Source: Burkholderiaceae bacterium
GTDB taxonomy: Bacteria > Pseudomonadota > Gammaproteobacteria > Burkholderiales > Burkholderiaceae_E
Length of the DNA: 26,091 bases
Reading direction: 5' to 3'
Assembly (NCBI GenBank): GCA_023258775.1
Contig: JALQWJ010000001.1
Location: 1-26,091, forward strand
The position numbers and the translations under genes were made by a program. Numbering within the stretch: position 1 is the stretch's first letter; each line of letters begins with the position of its first letter. Under the pieces are notes generated by a model that had not been told where the DNA came from, searched no databases, and saw only the letters and a list, made by a program, of their open reading frames with translations. Positions 15,656 to 24,899 of this stretch are shown piece after piece.

Positions 15656-16588
15656 CTAACTCGCGTTGGATAGGTCACTTTTCGGACGATTCGCAACACC
15701 TGAGATTACATGCCCGGCAGGAGCAACCCTAGCGGCGGACTCGCAATGGCCTGTTTGATCATCAAAAAAGAAATCTGGTTCAAAGGCCTTTAAAAAACCT
15801 CCCTTATCCAGACCGCCTAGAAACATCGCCTCGTCAACCTCAACCCCCCAATCAAGCAAGGTACGAATGGCGCGTTCATGGGCGGGGGCACTACGTGCTG
15901 TCACAAGCGCTGTTCGTACCCGCATGGCGGTAGGCCCTTGTTCTTGTAATCGATGCAATGCCTCCAAGAGAGGTTTAAAAGGACCCCCTGGAAGCGGACG
16001 TGCTGCATGTTCACGTTCATGCGCCTGAAAGGCCCCCAAGCCTTCTCGCTGAAAAAGTTGCTCGCTTTCATCGGAAAACAAGACAGCATCGCCGTCAAAG
16101 GCAATCCGTAATTCATCAGGATGTGCCACCGATGCTTGCATTGAACTCGGGAAAACCCGCGCCGCCGGAAAACCAGCCTCTAAAGCCTCTCGCACATCTT
16201 GCTCATTGGCCGACAAGAAGAGATTGGCCTTTAAGGGCTCAAGGTAAGGCCATGGCCTTCGCCCTCTTGTAAACACCCCACGCTCAAGACGCAAGGCCAT
16301 TTGCTGAGCCGATCTGAACACGCGCATGCCCGAGACCGGATCATTGCGCGAGACCACCACCACTTCAACTCGCCTTTGCGAATCAGGGCTGTTTTCTGGG
16401 TCAAAAGCAAGCAGCTTTCTTACCAGCGCAAAGGCAATCCCAGGTTTGGCTGCCTGATCCAGGCGCTCGCGTTGAAGCGCGCGATAAGCGCGATCATCGC
16501 TTTGCTCAAAGACGCGATTTTCCTCTTCAAAGTCAAAAACAGCCCTTGAAGAAATAGCAACCACTAACTTGTTGTCTAAGCTGACCAT
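15656..16588 (-). CDS. Cytosolic 5'-nucleotidase family protein
   Basis: A 310-residue protein of the bacterial 5'-nucleotidase family related to animal NT5C1 (HAD-like). Motifs: LVVAISSRAVFDF at the N-terminus, VEVVVVSRNDP, RIAFDGDAVLFSDESE (the nucleophile-type aspartates, about residues 161-176), ALVTARSAPAHERAIRTL with the HAD motif II threonine, and FLGGLDKGGFL then DFFFDDQ (motif IV). It probably dephosphorylates nucleoside monophosphates. It is convergent with the deacylase gene (13 bases between stops) and divergent from ychF. A TATACT -10-like hexamer lies in the 62-base gap before ychF, but no matching -35 is clear. Confidence 0.88.
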   Translation of the reverse strand: MVSLDNKLVVAISSRAVFDFEEENRVFEQSDDRAYRALQRERLDQAAKPGIAFALVRKLLAFDPENSPDSQRRVEVVVVSRNDPVSGMRVFRSAQQMALRLERGVFTRGRRPWPYLEPLKANLFLSANEQDVREALEAGFPAARVFPSSMQASVAHPDELRIAFDGDAVLFSDESEQLFQREGLGAFQAHEREHAARPLPGGPFKPLLEALHRLQEQGPTAMRVRTALVTARSAPAHERAIRTLLDWGVEVDEAMFLGGLDKGGFLKAFEPDFFFDDQTGHCESAARVAPAGHVISGVANRPKSDLSNAS

Positions 16589-16650
16589 GATGAACGACTA
16601 TACTTCAGCGGCTCAATTCATGGATTTTTTTCGATAAGAAAGCAGGCTTT

Positions 16651-17745
16651 ATGGCTCTTCAATGTGGCATTGTTGGACTTCCAAACGTGGGTAAGTCCAC
16701 GCTATTTAATGCGCTAACCAAGGCGGGTATCGCCGCGGAAAACTACCCCTTTTGCACGATCGAGCCCAATGTCGGCATCGTCGAAGTGCCTGATGATCGC
16801 CTGCAAGCACTCGCATCGATCGTGAAACCCGAGCGGGTTTTGTCTGCTACCGTCGAGTTTGTTGACATCGCGGGCCTGGTTGCTGGCGCAAGCAAAGGTG
16901 AAGGTCTAGGCAATCAGTTTCTTGCCAATATTCGGGAAACCGATGCAGTCGTCCATGTTGTGCGCTGTTTTGAAGACAGCAATGTTGTCCATGTTTCGGG
17001 ACGGGTTGATCCCTTATCTGACATCGAAGTCATCAATACCGAGCTCGCACTTGCGGACATGGCAACTGTTGACAAGGCTTTGGCGCGTTATGCCAAAGTG
17101 GCCCGCTCGGGGGGCGACAAAGAAGCCATGCGTCTTGTTGAGGTTTTGGAGAAAGTCCTCCCGGTACTCAACGAGGCCAAACCGGTGCGCTCGATCGATC
17201 TTTACGAGGAAGAAAAAGCGTTGCTTAGGCCGCTTTGTTTAATTACGGCAAAGCCAACCATGTATGTGGCCAACGTACGCGACGATGGATTTAAAAATAA
17301 CCCGCACTTGGAACAGGTGATTTCATTAGCGCAGTCAGAAGGCTCGACGGTGGTGCCGATTTGTGCGTCTATCGAAGCTGAAATCGCAGACATGAGCAAC
17401 GAGGATAAAACCGTGTTCCTGGCCGACATGGGTATGACCGAGCCTGGACTGAATCGGGTCATTCGTGCAGCTTTCAACCTGCTGGGCTTACAAACTTACT
17501 TCACCGCAGGCGTTAAAGAGGTTCGCGCCTGGACCATCCGAAAAGGTTATACCGCCCCGCAAGCCGCAGGCGTGATTCACACAGACTTTGAACGCGGCTT
17601 TATCCGAGCAGAAACCATTGCCTATGCTGATTTCATTCAATACAAAGGCGAAAACGGTGCAAAAGAGGCTGGGAAAATGCGTTTAGAGGGCAAGGACTAC
17701 CCGGTCAAAGACGGGGATGTCATGCACTTTAGATTCAACGTCTAA
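16651..17745 (+). CDS. ychF: YchF/OLA1 family ATPase
   Basis: A 364-residue Obg-class P-loop protein with the usual length. G1 is GLPNVGKST at residues 9-17, G3 is [19 protein letters not shown], and the base-specificity motif is NVRD in YVANVRDDG in place of NKxD, which explains the ATP preference of the family. The C-terminal TGS domain includes [13 protein letters not shown] and [11 protein letters not shown]. YchF binds ribosomes and affects translation initiation and oxidative stress responses. The neighbours rplY and pth, also translation genes, are typical; here the deacylase and 5'-nucleotidase genes lie between. The ribosome binding site AGCAGG lies five to ten bases before the ATG. 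Confidence 0.97.
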   Translation: MALQCGIVGLPNVGKSTLFNALTKAGIAAENYPFCTIEPNVGIVEVPDDRLQALASIVKPERVLSATVEFVDIAGLVAGASKGEGLGNQFLANIRETDAVVHVVRCFEDSNVVHVSGRVDPLSDIEVINTELALADMATVDKALARYAKVARSGGDKEAMRLVEVLEKVLPVLNEAKPVRSIDLYEEEKALLRPLCLITAKPTMYVANVRDDGFKNNPHLEQVISLAQSEGSTVVPICASIEAEIADMSNEDKTVFLADMGMTEPGLNRVIRAAFNLLGLQTYFTAGVKEVRAWTIRKGYTAPQAAGVIHTDFERGFIRAETIAYADFIQYKGENGAKEAGKMRLEGKDYPVKDGDVMHFRFNV

Positions 17746-17754
17746 CGCAGGCGG

Positions 17755-17786
17755 TTTAATGTCGAACTACTTTAATGTCGAACTAC
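17755..17786. repeat. 16-bp perfect tandem duplication between convergent genes
   Basis: The unit TTTAATGTCGAACTAC is present at 17755-17770 and again at 17771-17786 without mismatch, filling most of the 44-base gap between the ychF stop and the stop of the minus-strand gene. It has no hairpin character and no T-run. Confidence 0.95.
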
Positions 17787-17789
17787 TTA

Positions 17790-18191
17790 TCAAGCCTTAT
17801 CGTCAATCTGCTCGAGTTCCTCGTCCTGAGCCTGTGCCTGCGCTAATTGCAACTGCTCAAGTGCGGAGGTAGTCGCAACCGCGGGCGTGCCTGTGGCGTG
17901 CTTGGCGGCTTCTGCTTTTGCGCCCTCTTTGCGGAGCGCTTCTTCGCGTTTGGCCACATCTTCACGCGAAGGTTTCTTCTGATAACCAACGGCTTTAAGG
18001 CCAGCGTCGATGGCCTCACCCGAAGCCTCAGCAATAAATCCGACCGATACAACTACGAGTCCAATAACCAAAATGCCGCCCGCCCACTCGAGTGGATTGA
18101 ATGCGGCTTCTGAAGCAAAAGCTAAACCTGGTGTGAGCAAAACACCAAGCCTGGCAAATAATTTGCCGTGCTTAAGATAAAAATATTTCAT
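17790..18191 (-). CDS. Small membrane or exported protein of unknown function
   Basis: A 133-residue protein I do not recognise. Residues 1-29 look like a signal peptide (KHGKLFARLGVLLTPGLAFA, possible cleavage before SEA). A second hydrophobic segment, WAGGILVIGLVVVSVGFIAEA at about 36-56, should span the membrane. The remaining 75 residues are charged and Ala/Glu/Lys-rich (REDVAKREEALRKEGAKAEAAK), then Ala/Gln-rich and acidic at the end (QDEELEQIDDKA), probably helical or coiled coil. If the first segment is cleaved, this would be a single-pass protein with a cytoplasmic or periplasmic helical tail. A plausible promoter lies about 30-60 bases upstream, though no clear Shine-Dalgarno is seen. 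It is downstream of ppk1 on the same strand. Confidence 0.7.
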   Translation of the reverse strand: MKYFYLKHGKLFARLGVLLTPGLAFASEAAFNPLEWAGGILVIGLVVVSVGFIAEASGEAIDAGLKAVGYQKKPSREDVAKREEALRKEGAKAEAAKHATGTPAVATTSALEQLQLAQAQAQDEELEQIDDKA

Positions 18192-18301
18192 GATTTAGAT
18201 CGGAAATTAGCAGATCAAATCGTATTTTTATAAAACCTTAGTCTGATGCTCAAGCATTGGTTGCGACAAACCAACGGCGTTTTAACCCATGTTCACAAGC
18301 T
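18192..18301 (-). promoter_or_regulatory. ppk1-downstream spacer with hairpin and possible promoter
   Basis: On the minus strand, TTGAGC (18253-18248) is followed 15-17 bases later by an AT-rich TATAAAAATA (18232-18223), a reasonable sigma-70 promoter for the small membrane protein gene. Just upstream is a perfect hairpin, TTGGTT (18257-18262) with AACCAA (18269-18274), next to ATGCTCAAGCAT (18246-18257). Neither is followed by a T-run, so no intrinsic terminator for ppk1 is evident. Confidence 0.35.
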
Positions 18302-20512
18302 TTAGGACTCGTTAAATCCACTTAATCGTTGAAGCAATCGATTTTGTGATTCGCTTTGCGAACCGCGAATCAATGAGGATCCCTTAGGCCAATGAGGTTC
18401 TTCGTTCCGGTCATAATTACCTTGTGCATCCATTTCCCAAGCGCTGGGATTCTTGTCTGAATGCACAAGCAAACCCTCTTCGATGACGCGCTTTTTTGCC
18501 TTGGCATCAAGAACGGGAAAGGCGATTTCGACACGTCGCCGTAAATTTCTTTGCATCCAGTCCGCAGACGATAGCCATACCTCTTCATGACCCTGATTAT
18601 GAAAGTAATAAATCCTACTATGTTCTAAAAATCTCCCTATAACCGACCATACTCGAATGTTTTCCGAAAGCCCCTTGACGCCAGGCCTCAACGCGCAGAC
18701 CCCCCGAATGATTAATGCCACTTCAACGCCAGCCTGACTCGCCGCATAAAGCGCCTCAATAACTTCTGGGTCGATCAAAGCATTGAGCTTTGCGCGAATC
18801 AAACCGCGCTTGCCCTCTTTCACATGCTTAATTTCTCGTGCAATCGATTCAAGCACCATGGGCATCAGGGTGAAGGGCGCCTGCGCCAAATGCCTTAAAT
18901 TCTCCGCTTGACCCAGACCGGTAAGTCTTCGAAACACTTCATGCACATCGGCGCATATGCCTGGATGCGCAGTGAGAAGTCCGAAATCCTCGTAAACTTT
19001 GGCCGTTCTTGGGTGGTAGTTGCCTGTACCGAGATGAACATAGCGAACAAGTCTTCGACCCTCTCGACGGATGACCATGGCCATCTTGGCATGCGTCTTA
19101 TGGCCAACCACACCATAAACAACGTGCGCACCCACTGCCTCAAGACGCGAAGCCCATTGCATATTGGTTTCTTCGTCAAAACGGGCCATTAACTCAAGCA
19201 CTACGGTTACTTCTTTGCCTCGACGTGCTGCTTCAATCAGCGAGGCCATTAGAACCGAATCTGCCCCCGTTCGATAAACCGTTTGCTTGATCGCCACAAC
19301 ATGCGGATCGGTTGCAGCACTGCTCAAAAAACGCTGAACGGGTTCGAAGCTTTCATAAGGATGATGCAAGAGGACATCGCCCTCAAGGATCGAGTCAAAC
19401 AGTTGATTGCGACTTGCAGAAATGGCTTTGGACCAGGCTGGCATAAATGATCCAAATTTCAGATCTGACCGATCGACGAGTTCGATGACTTGTTGTAATC
19501 GGACTAGATTCACCGGGCCTTCCACCGGATAAAGGTCTTCGAGTGTTAGCTTGAATTCTTCGCGCAAACGCTGCTTTAAAGGTTCAGGACAAGCCGCAGA
19601 AACCTCGATGCGCACCGCATCACCGAAGTGGCGTTGCACAAGTTCATCCTGCAGTGCAGCTTTCAGATCGGTGACTTCCTCATCGTCGACATAAAGATCA
19701 CTATTTCGCGTGACCCGAAACTGGTGGGAGCTAACTACCTTCAGACCCGGGAAAAGCCGATGCATAAAGCCTTGTACCACCGAGGTAAGCAGCATCAGGC
19801 CATGAGGGTGGCCAGAGATCTCTTTAGGGACCGATAACACCCGAGGTAGAGCTCTTGGCGCTTGAACAATCGCAATGTGGACATCACGACCAAAAGCATC
19901 TCGGCCGTCTAAATCGACCACAAAGTTCAAAGACTTATTGAGCACTCGCGGAAACGGATGCACTGGGTCGAGCGCGATCGGGGTGAGCAGTGGTTCAACT
20001 TCGCTATGGAAGAATTGTTCGGCCCATTCCCGTTGGGCCGGGCTCCACTCTTCGCTCAGATGGATCACAACACCTTGCTCACGCAATTTTGGCAATAGCT
20101 CGCGGTTTAAAAGTCCGTATTGCCGGCGCACCAAGCTACGCGCCCTTAGCTGAACCGCATCAAGGGTTTGCAAGGTTTCTAAGCTCGCGCTCGGGCTATC
20201 GGCAAGTTGCTTGAGTTCGGCAACACGAATCTCGAAAAATTCGTCAAGATTGTTTGAAACAATCGTGAGATAGCGTAAGCGCTCGAGCAAAGGAACTTGT
20301 GGATCCTCGGCTTGGGCTAATACTCTTTCATTGAACGCGAGAAGCGATAACTCACGGTTCACAAAGGGATCGCGGCGCGCGCTGATGTTTTGTTGCAGCT
20401 TCGATTTGCCCTTATGGCCAGCACCCGCTAGCCTTGCGCCTGTTGTACTCGCGGCTTTTCGCCTAACGGTGATCGGCTTTGCTGCCGAAGCGCCACTGTC
20501 CTGACTATCCAT
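18302..20512 (-). CDS. ppk1: Polyphosphate kinase PPK1
   Basis: A 736-residue PPK1, which polymerises the gamma-phosphate of ATP into polyphosphate at the inner membrane. The N-domain begins at PFVNRELSLLAFNERVLAQA (about 49-68). The phospho-accepting histidine is H474 in KTHAKMAMVIRREG, followed by VHLGTGNYHPRTA. The second essential histidine is H638 in SRIYYFHN, and the C-terminus has VWLSSADWMQRNL. It is longer than the common 690 residues because of about 48 basic N-terminal residues (VRRKAASTTGARLAGAGHKG) without family counterpart. Its ATG overlaps that of the divergent ppx (CATG at 20510-20513), so promoter elements must lie inside ppx or the real start is further in. Confidence 0.96.
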   Translation of the reverse strand: MDSQDSGASAAKPITVRRKAASTTGARLAGAGHKGKSKLQQNISARRDPFVNRELSLLAFNERVLAQAEDPQVPLLERLRYLTIVSNNLDEFFEIRVAELKQLADSPSASLETLQTLDAVQLRARSLVRRQYGLLNRELLPKLREQGVVIHLSEEWSPAQREWAEQFFHSEVEPLLTPIALDPVHPFPRVLNKSLNFVVDLDGRDAFGRDVHIAIVQAPRALPRVLSVPKEISGHPHGLMLLTSVVQGFMHRLFPGLKVVSSHQFRVTRNSDLYVDDEEVTDLKAALQDELVQRHFGDAVRIEVSAACPEPLKQRLREEFKLTLEDLYPVEGPVNLVRLQQVIELVDRSDLKFGSFMPAWSKAISASRNQLFDSILEGDVLLHHPYESFEPVQRFLSSAATDPHVVAIKQTVYRTGADSVLMASLIEAARRGKEVTVVLELMARFDEETNMQWASRLEAVGAHVVYGVVGHKTHAKMAMVIRREGRRLVRYVHLGTGNYHPRTAKVYEDFGLLTAHPGICADVHEVFRRLTGLGQAENLRHLAQAPFTLMPMVLESIAREIKHVKEGKRGLIRAKLNALIDPEVIEALYAASQAGVEVALIIRGVCALRPGVKGLSENIRVWSVIGRFLEHSRIYYFHNQGHEEVWLSSADWMQRNLRRRVEIAFPVLDAKAKKRVIEEGLLVHSDKNPSAWEMDAQGNYDRNEEPHWPKGSSLIRGSQSESQNRLLQRLSGFNES

Positions 20513-22034
20513 GCCTGCTCACTCCTCGCTGATTCAATCACCCTCTGAATTATTGGCTGCCGTTGATCTGGGCTCCAATAGCTTTAGATTGCTCATCGGT
20601 AGAGTAAGGCAATCGAGCCTTGGTGCGCAGATTCTCCCTCTGGATATTTTGAAAGAGACTGTGCGGCTTGCTGCGGGTCTGCAAGCCGATGGCAATCTTG
20701 ACGCGGCCTCTCAGCAGCGAGCATTGCTTGCACTGCATCGCTTTGCCGAACGGCTTCGCTCGTTTGGCCCCAATCGGGTGCGGGTGGTGGCAACCAATAC
20801 TTTACGAGTCGCTGCTAACGCGAAACATTTTTTGATCGGCGCCGAGGCAGCGCTCGGTTTTCCGATTGAAGTGATTTCGGGGGTGGAAGAGGCAAGGCTT
20901 ATTTATGAGGGCGCGGCACACGATCTGCCGCGCGATGGTCAGCAACGACTTGTTGTTGACATCGGCGGAGGATCGACCGAGTGTATTTTGGGCAAAGACT
21001 ATCTGCCCGAGTCACTTGAATCCTGCTACGTGGGCTGCGTTTCCTTAAGTAGACGCTTTTTCCCCGATGGTGAAGTCAACAAGCTCTCGATGGAAGACGC
21101 CATCGACTTTGCAAGAACAAGCCTTGGCGCAGTTGGCACACAGTACCGCCGCAAGGGCTGGCGCTATGCTGTGGGAACCTCAGGAACTGCCAAAGCACTG
21201 ACACAAATCGCCCAAATGCAATTTCAGCGTGACCTGCTCGATCGCAACAGTCTTCATGACTTGCAGCGCCGTTTAGTCAAAGCAGGTCACCCCGACCGGC
21301 TCGAGGTGAAAGGCATGAGGGCTGATCGCAGGCCGGTGATTGCCGGCGGTATCGCGGTGATGCGAGCAGTCTTTGACGAGTTCGACCTTGCCTCAATGCG
21401 CTACTGCCCGGCAGCGCTTCGCGAAGGTGTGCTCTACGACTTGCTCGGTCGGAGCTCCGGTCAGGACATGCGCGCGGTGACGGTCGACGCTTTGCAATTA
21501 CGTTACGGCGTTGATCGTGAGCATGCAGAGCGGGTTGCTGAAACAGCCATGGCCTTGTTTGATCAGATTGCCCGCGGTGTTCAGGAGGAACTCCATGCTC
21601 AACGCATGCTCTTGGGCTGGGCGGCGAGACTGGCTGAGGTGGGCTTTTCAATTGCTCAGGCTGACTACCACAAGCATTCGGGCTATATCCTGCTTCACGC
21701 TGAAATGCCCGGATTTTCACTGAGCGAAAAAAATCGGCTTGCCAATCTTGCGCTTGGCCAGTCAGGCTCCTTACGAAAGCTACAAGGCCTGCTGTCGCAA
21801 GAGCGCGAATGGTTGATGGTGCTTTGCCTGCGCTTATCGGTGATTTTGCATCGGCGTCGCGATCGCCAAGAGGTCTTGCTGCCCGCGCTTTTTGCAAGAA
21901 AACGGCAGGTACGTATCGAGTTATCCAGACGTTGGCTCGAACAACATCCTTTAAGTCATGCCAGCTTGCGCGCCGAGGTTGATAACTGGCGTGGTGCGCA
22001 AATTTTCGAATCCATCGAATTGAGTCCGATCTGA
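20511..22034 (+). CDS. ppx: Exopolyphosphatase / pppGpp phosphohydrolase family
   Basis: A 507-residue Ppx/GppA protein of the ASKHA fold. The first phosphate loop AVDLGSNSFRLLIG is at residues 17-30, NTLRVAANAKHF at about 96-107, the likely catalytic glutamate E126 or E127 in ISGVEEARLIYEGA, and the second loop DIGGGSTE at 150-157. The helical HD-like C-terminal part (ADYHKHSGYILLHAEMPGFS) makes this the long form. It removes terminal phosphate from polyphosphate and may also convert pppGpp to ppGpp; the two activities cannot be told apart by sequence. Pairing with divergent ppk1 supports Ppx. About 13 residues precede the conserved start, and a TTG at 20553 is an alternative. It ends 7 bases from the convergent ferredoxin gene. 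Confidence 0.95.
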   Translation: MPAHSSLIQSPSELLAAVDLGSNSFRLLIGRVRQSSLGAQILPLDILKETVRLAAGLQADGNLDAASQQRALLALHRFAERLRSFGPNRVRVVATNTLRVAANAKHFLIGAEAALGFPIEVISGVEEARLIYEGAAHDLPRDGQQRLVVDIGGGSTECILGKDYLPESLESCYVGCVSLSRRFFPDGEVNKLSMEDAIDFARTSLGAVGTQYRRKGWRYAVGTSGTAKALTQIAQMQFQRDLLDRNSLHDLQRRLVKAGHPDRLEVKGMRADRRPVIAGGIAVMRAVFDEFDLASMRYCPAALREGVLYDLLGRSSGQDMRAVTVDALQLRYGVDREHAERVAETAMALFDQIARGVQEELHAQRMLLGWAARLAEVGFSIAQADYHKHSGYILLHAEMPGFSLSEKNRLANLALGQSGSLRKLQGLLSQEREWLMVLCLRLSVILHRRRDRQEVLLPALFARKRQVRIELSRRWLEQHPLSHASLRAEVDNWRGAQIFESIELSPI

Positions 22035-22041
22035 GGCGAAG

Positions 22042-22818
<777 letters not shown>

Positions 22819-22822
<4 letters not shown>

Positions 22823-23490
22823 TGCATGGCATCGCTTTGATCGACGCCTTGTTGGTTTCGTTGCAGTAAATGGTAATGCACTGAACCAGCCTTCGCTTGC
22901 CGAAGCACGACAAAAGCATGCTCGAGCAGACTTCGTGTTGACTCATTGGCTAAGCCTAGAAGCTGCGTCCAACTGTGCGGGCTCTCAACATAGAGGAGTC
23001 CTGTTTTCGACAGTAAAGATATGGCTAAGCCTGCCGCGGGGAGATGCAAGGCCAAGGCAAAGGGTGGGTCAAGCAAAATGAGATCAAAGGGCTGATTAAG
23101 CTGGCCAAGTTTTTTCATAGCCTGCATCGTGTCGCCCCGCATTAGGCGCAAATTGCCAGCGTTGAAGCTGGCGATCTGTCTGGCAATCGCCTGACATGCC
23201 AAGGGGTGGTGTTCGATGAACAAAACCTCGCTCGCACCACGTGAGCCAGCCTCAAAGCCCAGTGCTCCGGTACCAGCAAATGCATCAAGCACCCGCATCC
23301 CGCTTAAGTCCTGGCCCTGACCAGCCCAAAGATGTTCAAGCCAGTCAAAAAGCGTTTGTCGCACCCGATCCGGGGTTGGCCTCAAACCTTCGAGCGCGGT
23401 AATTTCCACGCGCCTTGAGCGCCACCGGCCACCGATAATGCGTAAATTCGAAGGCTTGAGAGGCTTTTGCCGATCGCTTGGCTTGGTCAC
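22819..23490 (-). CDS. rsmD: 16S rRNA (guanine(966)-N2)-methyltransferase RsmD
   Basis: A 223-residue Rossmann-fold methyltransferase. It starts with the family motif NLRIIGGRWRSRRVE (15-29), LRPTPDRVRQTLFDWL (36-51), the SAM loop LDAFAGTGALGFEA at 68-81 and the catalytic LDPPF at 140-144. It modifies G966 of 16S rRNA on the 30S subunit. It diverges from ftsY with 125 bases between, where rsmD-ftsY adjacency is typical of proteobacteria, and overlaps coaD at its 3' end. Confidence 0.95.
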
Positions 23491-23615
23491 CGCTTTCCCT
23501 CATCCTTGTCGCAATGTGTCATCATCGAGACTATGCACGAGGGCAGCCCAAGCCCACGTTTTAGCCATGCGCCCCGAGCGCAGCGCCTTGTCCCCTTCAT
23601 GCGGGTGCACCAGCA

Positions 23616-24851
23616 ATGTTTGGATTTTTTCGTCGACTAAAGTCTGTTTTCACGCCGTCCCCAAGCGCTGAGGGTGCGCCAACGCAAGCACCCGATGCAG
23701 CAGTTCCCGAAACTTCAACCCAGCCCTCGGCAAAAACGACTACCACCCAAAGCCTCTCAACTGAGGCAACGGTTCCCAAGGCCGAGGCTGAGGCAGCGCC
23801 GGCGAGCCCTAAAGACCTTGAACCGTCAACGAGCATGCTGCCAGCGCAGGCATTGCATGATGATACCCAAGCTTTCGTTGCAGGTAATACCACAATCCCA
23901 AACTCAGCAAGCGAAGCGGTCAAAACCCAGAGCGCGCCTGCATCTAGCGGATGGTTTGCACGTCTCAAAGGGGGACTTGCCAAAACGCGCAACCAACTTG
24001 CCGACCTTTTTGGTGTTGTCAAGATTGACGAGCAATTACTCGAAGACCTCGAGTCTGCGCTTATCCAGGCAGACGCCGGAGTTGCAGCGACTGAGTCACT
24101 TATCAATGCTTTACGTCAGGCCATTAAGCAGGACAAACTTAAGAACGGTGAAGCAGTACGCTATTGTCTACGCGACCTGATTCGGGATCAACTGATCCCG
24201 CTTCAAGGAGGCATTGATCTTGACCGCAGCACACCACTGGTTTTGATGATTGCAGGCGTCAATGGGGCGGGAAAAACCACGTCCATCGGCAAACTTGCCC
24301 GCCATGTGCAACGAGAAGGTAAGACAGTGTTGCTTGCAGCGGGCGATACCTTCCGAGCAGCAGCCCGCGAACAGCTTGCGATTTGGGGTCAACGCAATGG
24401 TGTCGAGGTGATTGCGCAACAAGGGGGGGATCCAGCCGCGGTTGCGTTCGATGCAGTAAGCGCAGGGCGAGCGCGTCAAAGCGGCGTCGTCATGATCGAT
24501 ACTGCTGGCAGGTTGCCAACTCAGAACCATTTAATGGACGAGTTAAAGAAAATCCGCCGCGTGATTGGCAAAGCTATGAGTGATGCCCCGCATGAAGCCT
24601 TGCTTATTCTCGATGGCAACACCGGCCAAAACATGTTGCACCAAGTCAAAGCCTTCGACGAAGCGATTTCGCTCACCGGGTTGGTGGTCACTAAACTCGA
24701 CGGAACCGCTAAGGGCGGTGCATTACTTGCACTTGCTCATCAACTCAAGCAAAGACCGATCCCGGTTTACTTTATCGGTGTCGGGGAAGGTCTTGATGAT
24801 TTGCAAGCTTTTCGTGCCGAGGAATTCGCAAACGCCTTGTTGGATTGTTAG
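23616..24851 (+). CDS. ftsY: Signal recognition particle receptor FtsY
   Basis: A 411-residue SRP receptor GTPase. An amphipathic start (FGFFRRLKSVF) suits membrane targeting. It is followed by about 90 low-complexity Ala/Pro/Thr/Ser residues (A domain), less acidic than in E. coli. The NG domain starts at SGWFARLKGGLAKTRNQLADLF: G1 is GVNGAGKTT at 214-222, DTFRAAAREQL is at 244-254, G3 DTAGR is at 295-299 and G4 TKLDG is at 359-363. It docks ribosome-SRP complexes at the inner membrane for cotranslational insertion. Its stop codon overlaps a TTAGCAC sequence, and the rpoH regulatory region follows. Confidence 0.97.
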   Translation: MFGFFRRLKSVFTPSPSAEGAPTQAPDAAVPETSTQPSAKTTTTQSLSTEATVPKAEAEAAPASPKDLEPSTSMLPAQALHDDTQAFVAGNTTIPNSASEAVKTQSAPASSGWFARLKGGLAKTRNQLADLFGVVKIDEQLLEDLESALIQADAGVAATESLINALRQAIKQDKLKNGEAVRYCLRDLIRDQLIPLQGGIDLDRSTPLVLMIAGVNGAGKTTSIGKLARHVQREGKTVLLAAGDTFRAAAREQLAIWGQRNGVEVIAQQGGDPAAVAFDAVSAGRARQSGVVMIDTAGRLPTQNHLMDELKKIRRVIGKAMSDAPHEALLILDGNTGQNMLHQVKAFDEAISLTGLVVTKLDGTAKGGALLALAHQLKQRPIPVYFIGVGEGLDDLQAFRAEEFANALLDC

Positions 24852-24869
24852 CACGCCCATCATGACTTG

Positions 24870-24896
24870 CTAGCACTCTTTCGTGTCGAGTGCTAA
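24870..24896 (+). promoter_or_regulatory. CIRCE operator (HrcA site) upstream of rpoH
   Basis: CTAGCACTC at 24870-24878, nine bases (TTTCGTGTC), then GAGTGCTAA at 24888-24896. This matches the CIRCE consensus TTAGCACTC-N9-GAGTGCTAA at 17 of 18 arm positions. CIRCE is bound by the heat-shock repressor HrcA. Here it lies between ftsY and rpoH, so HrcA should control sigma-32 production. Confidence 0.95.
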
Positions 24897-24899
24897 AAT
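24891..24899 (+). promoter_or_regulatory. Likely extended -10 promoter of rpoH, overlapping CIRCE
   Basis: TGCTAAAAT: TAAAAT at 24894-24899 resembles TATAAT and is preceded by TG-N (TGC), an extended -10 that can work with a poor -35. It shares bases with the right arm of the CIRCE operator, so bound HrcA would block polymerase directly. Confidence 0.5.

Noticed and set aside
18246..18274. Hairpin downstream of ppk1 as an intrinsic terminator
   Set aside because: The six-base-pair TTGGTT/AACCAA stem is not GC-rich and lacks a following T-run on either strand.
21277..21897. 206-residue open frame on the minus strand
   Set aside because: It lies wholly antisense to ppx, whose motifs and family length are clear, and its translation is Arg/Ser/Pro-rich with no recognisable domain.
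24848..24856. Second CIRCE half-site (TTAGCACGC) at the ftsY stop
   Set aside because: It matches 8 of 9 bases of the left arm, but there is no right arm at the proper distance. A match this short can arise by chance.
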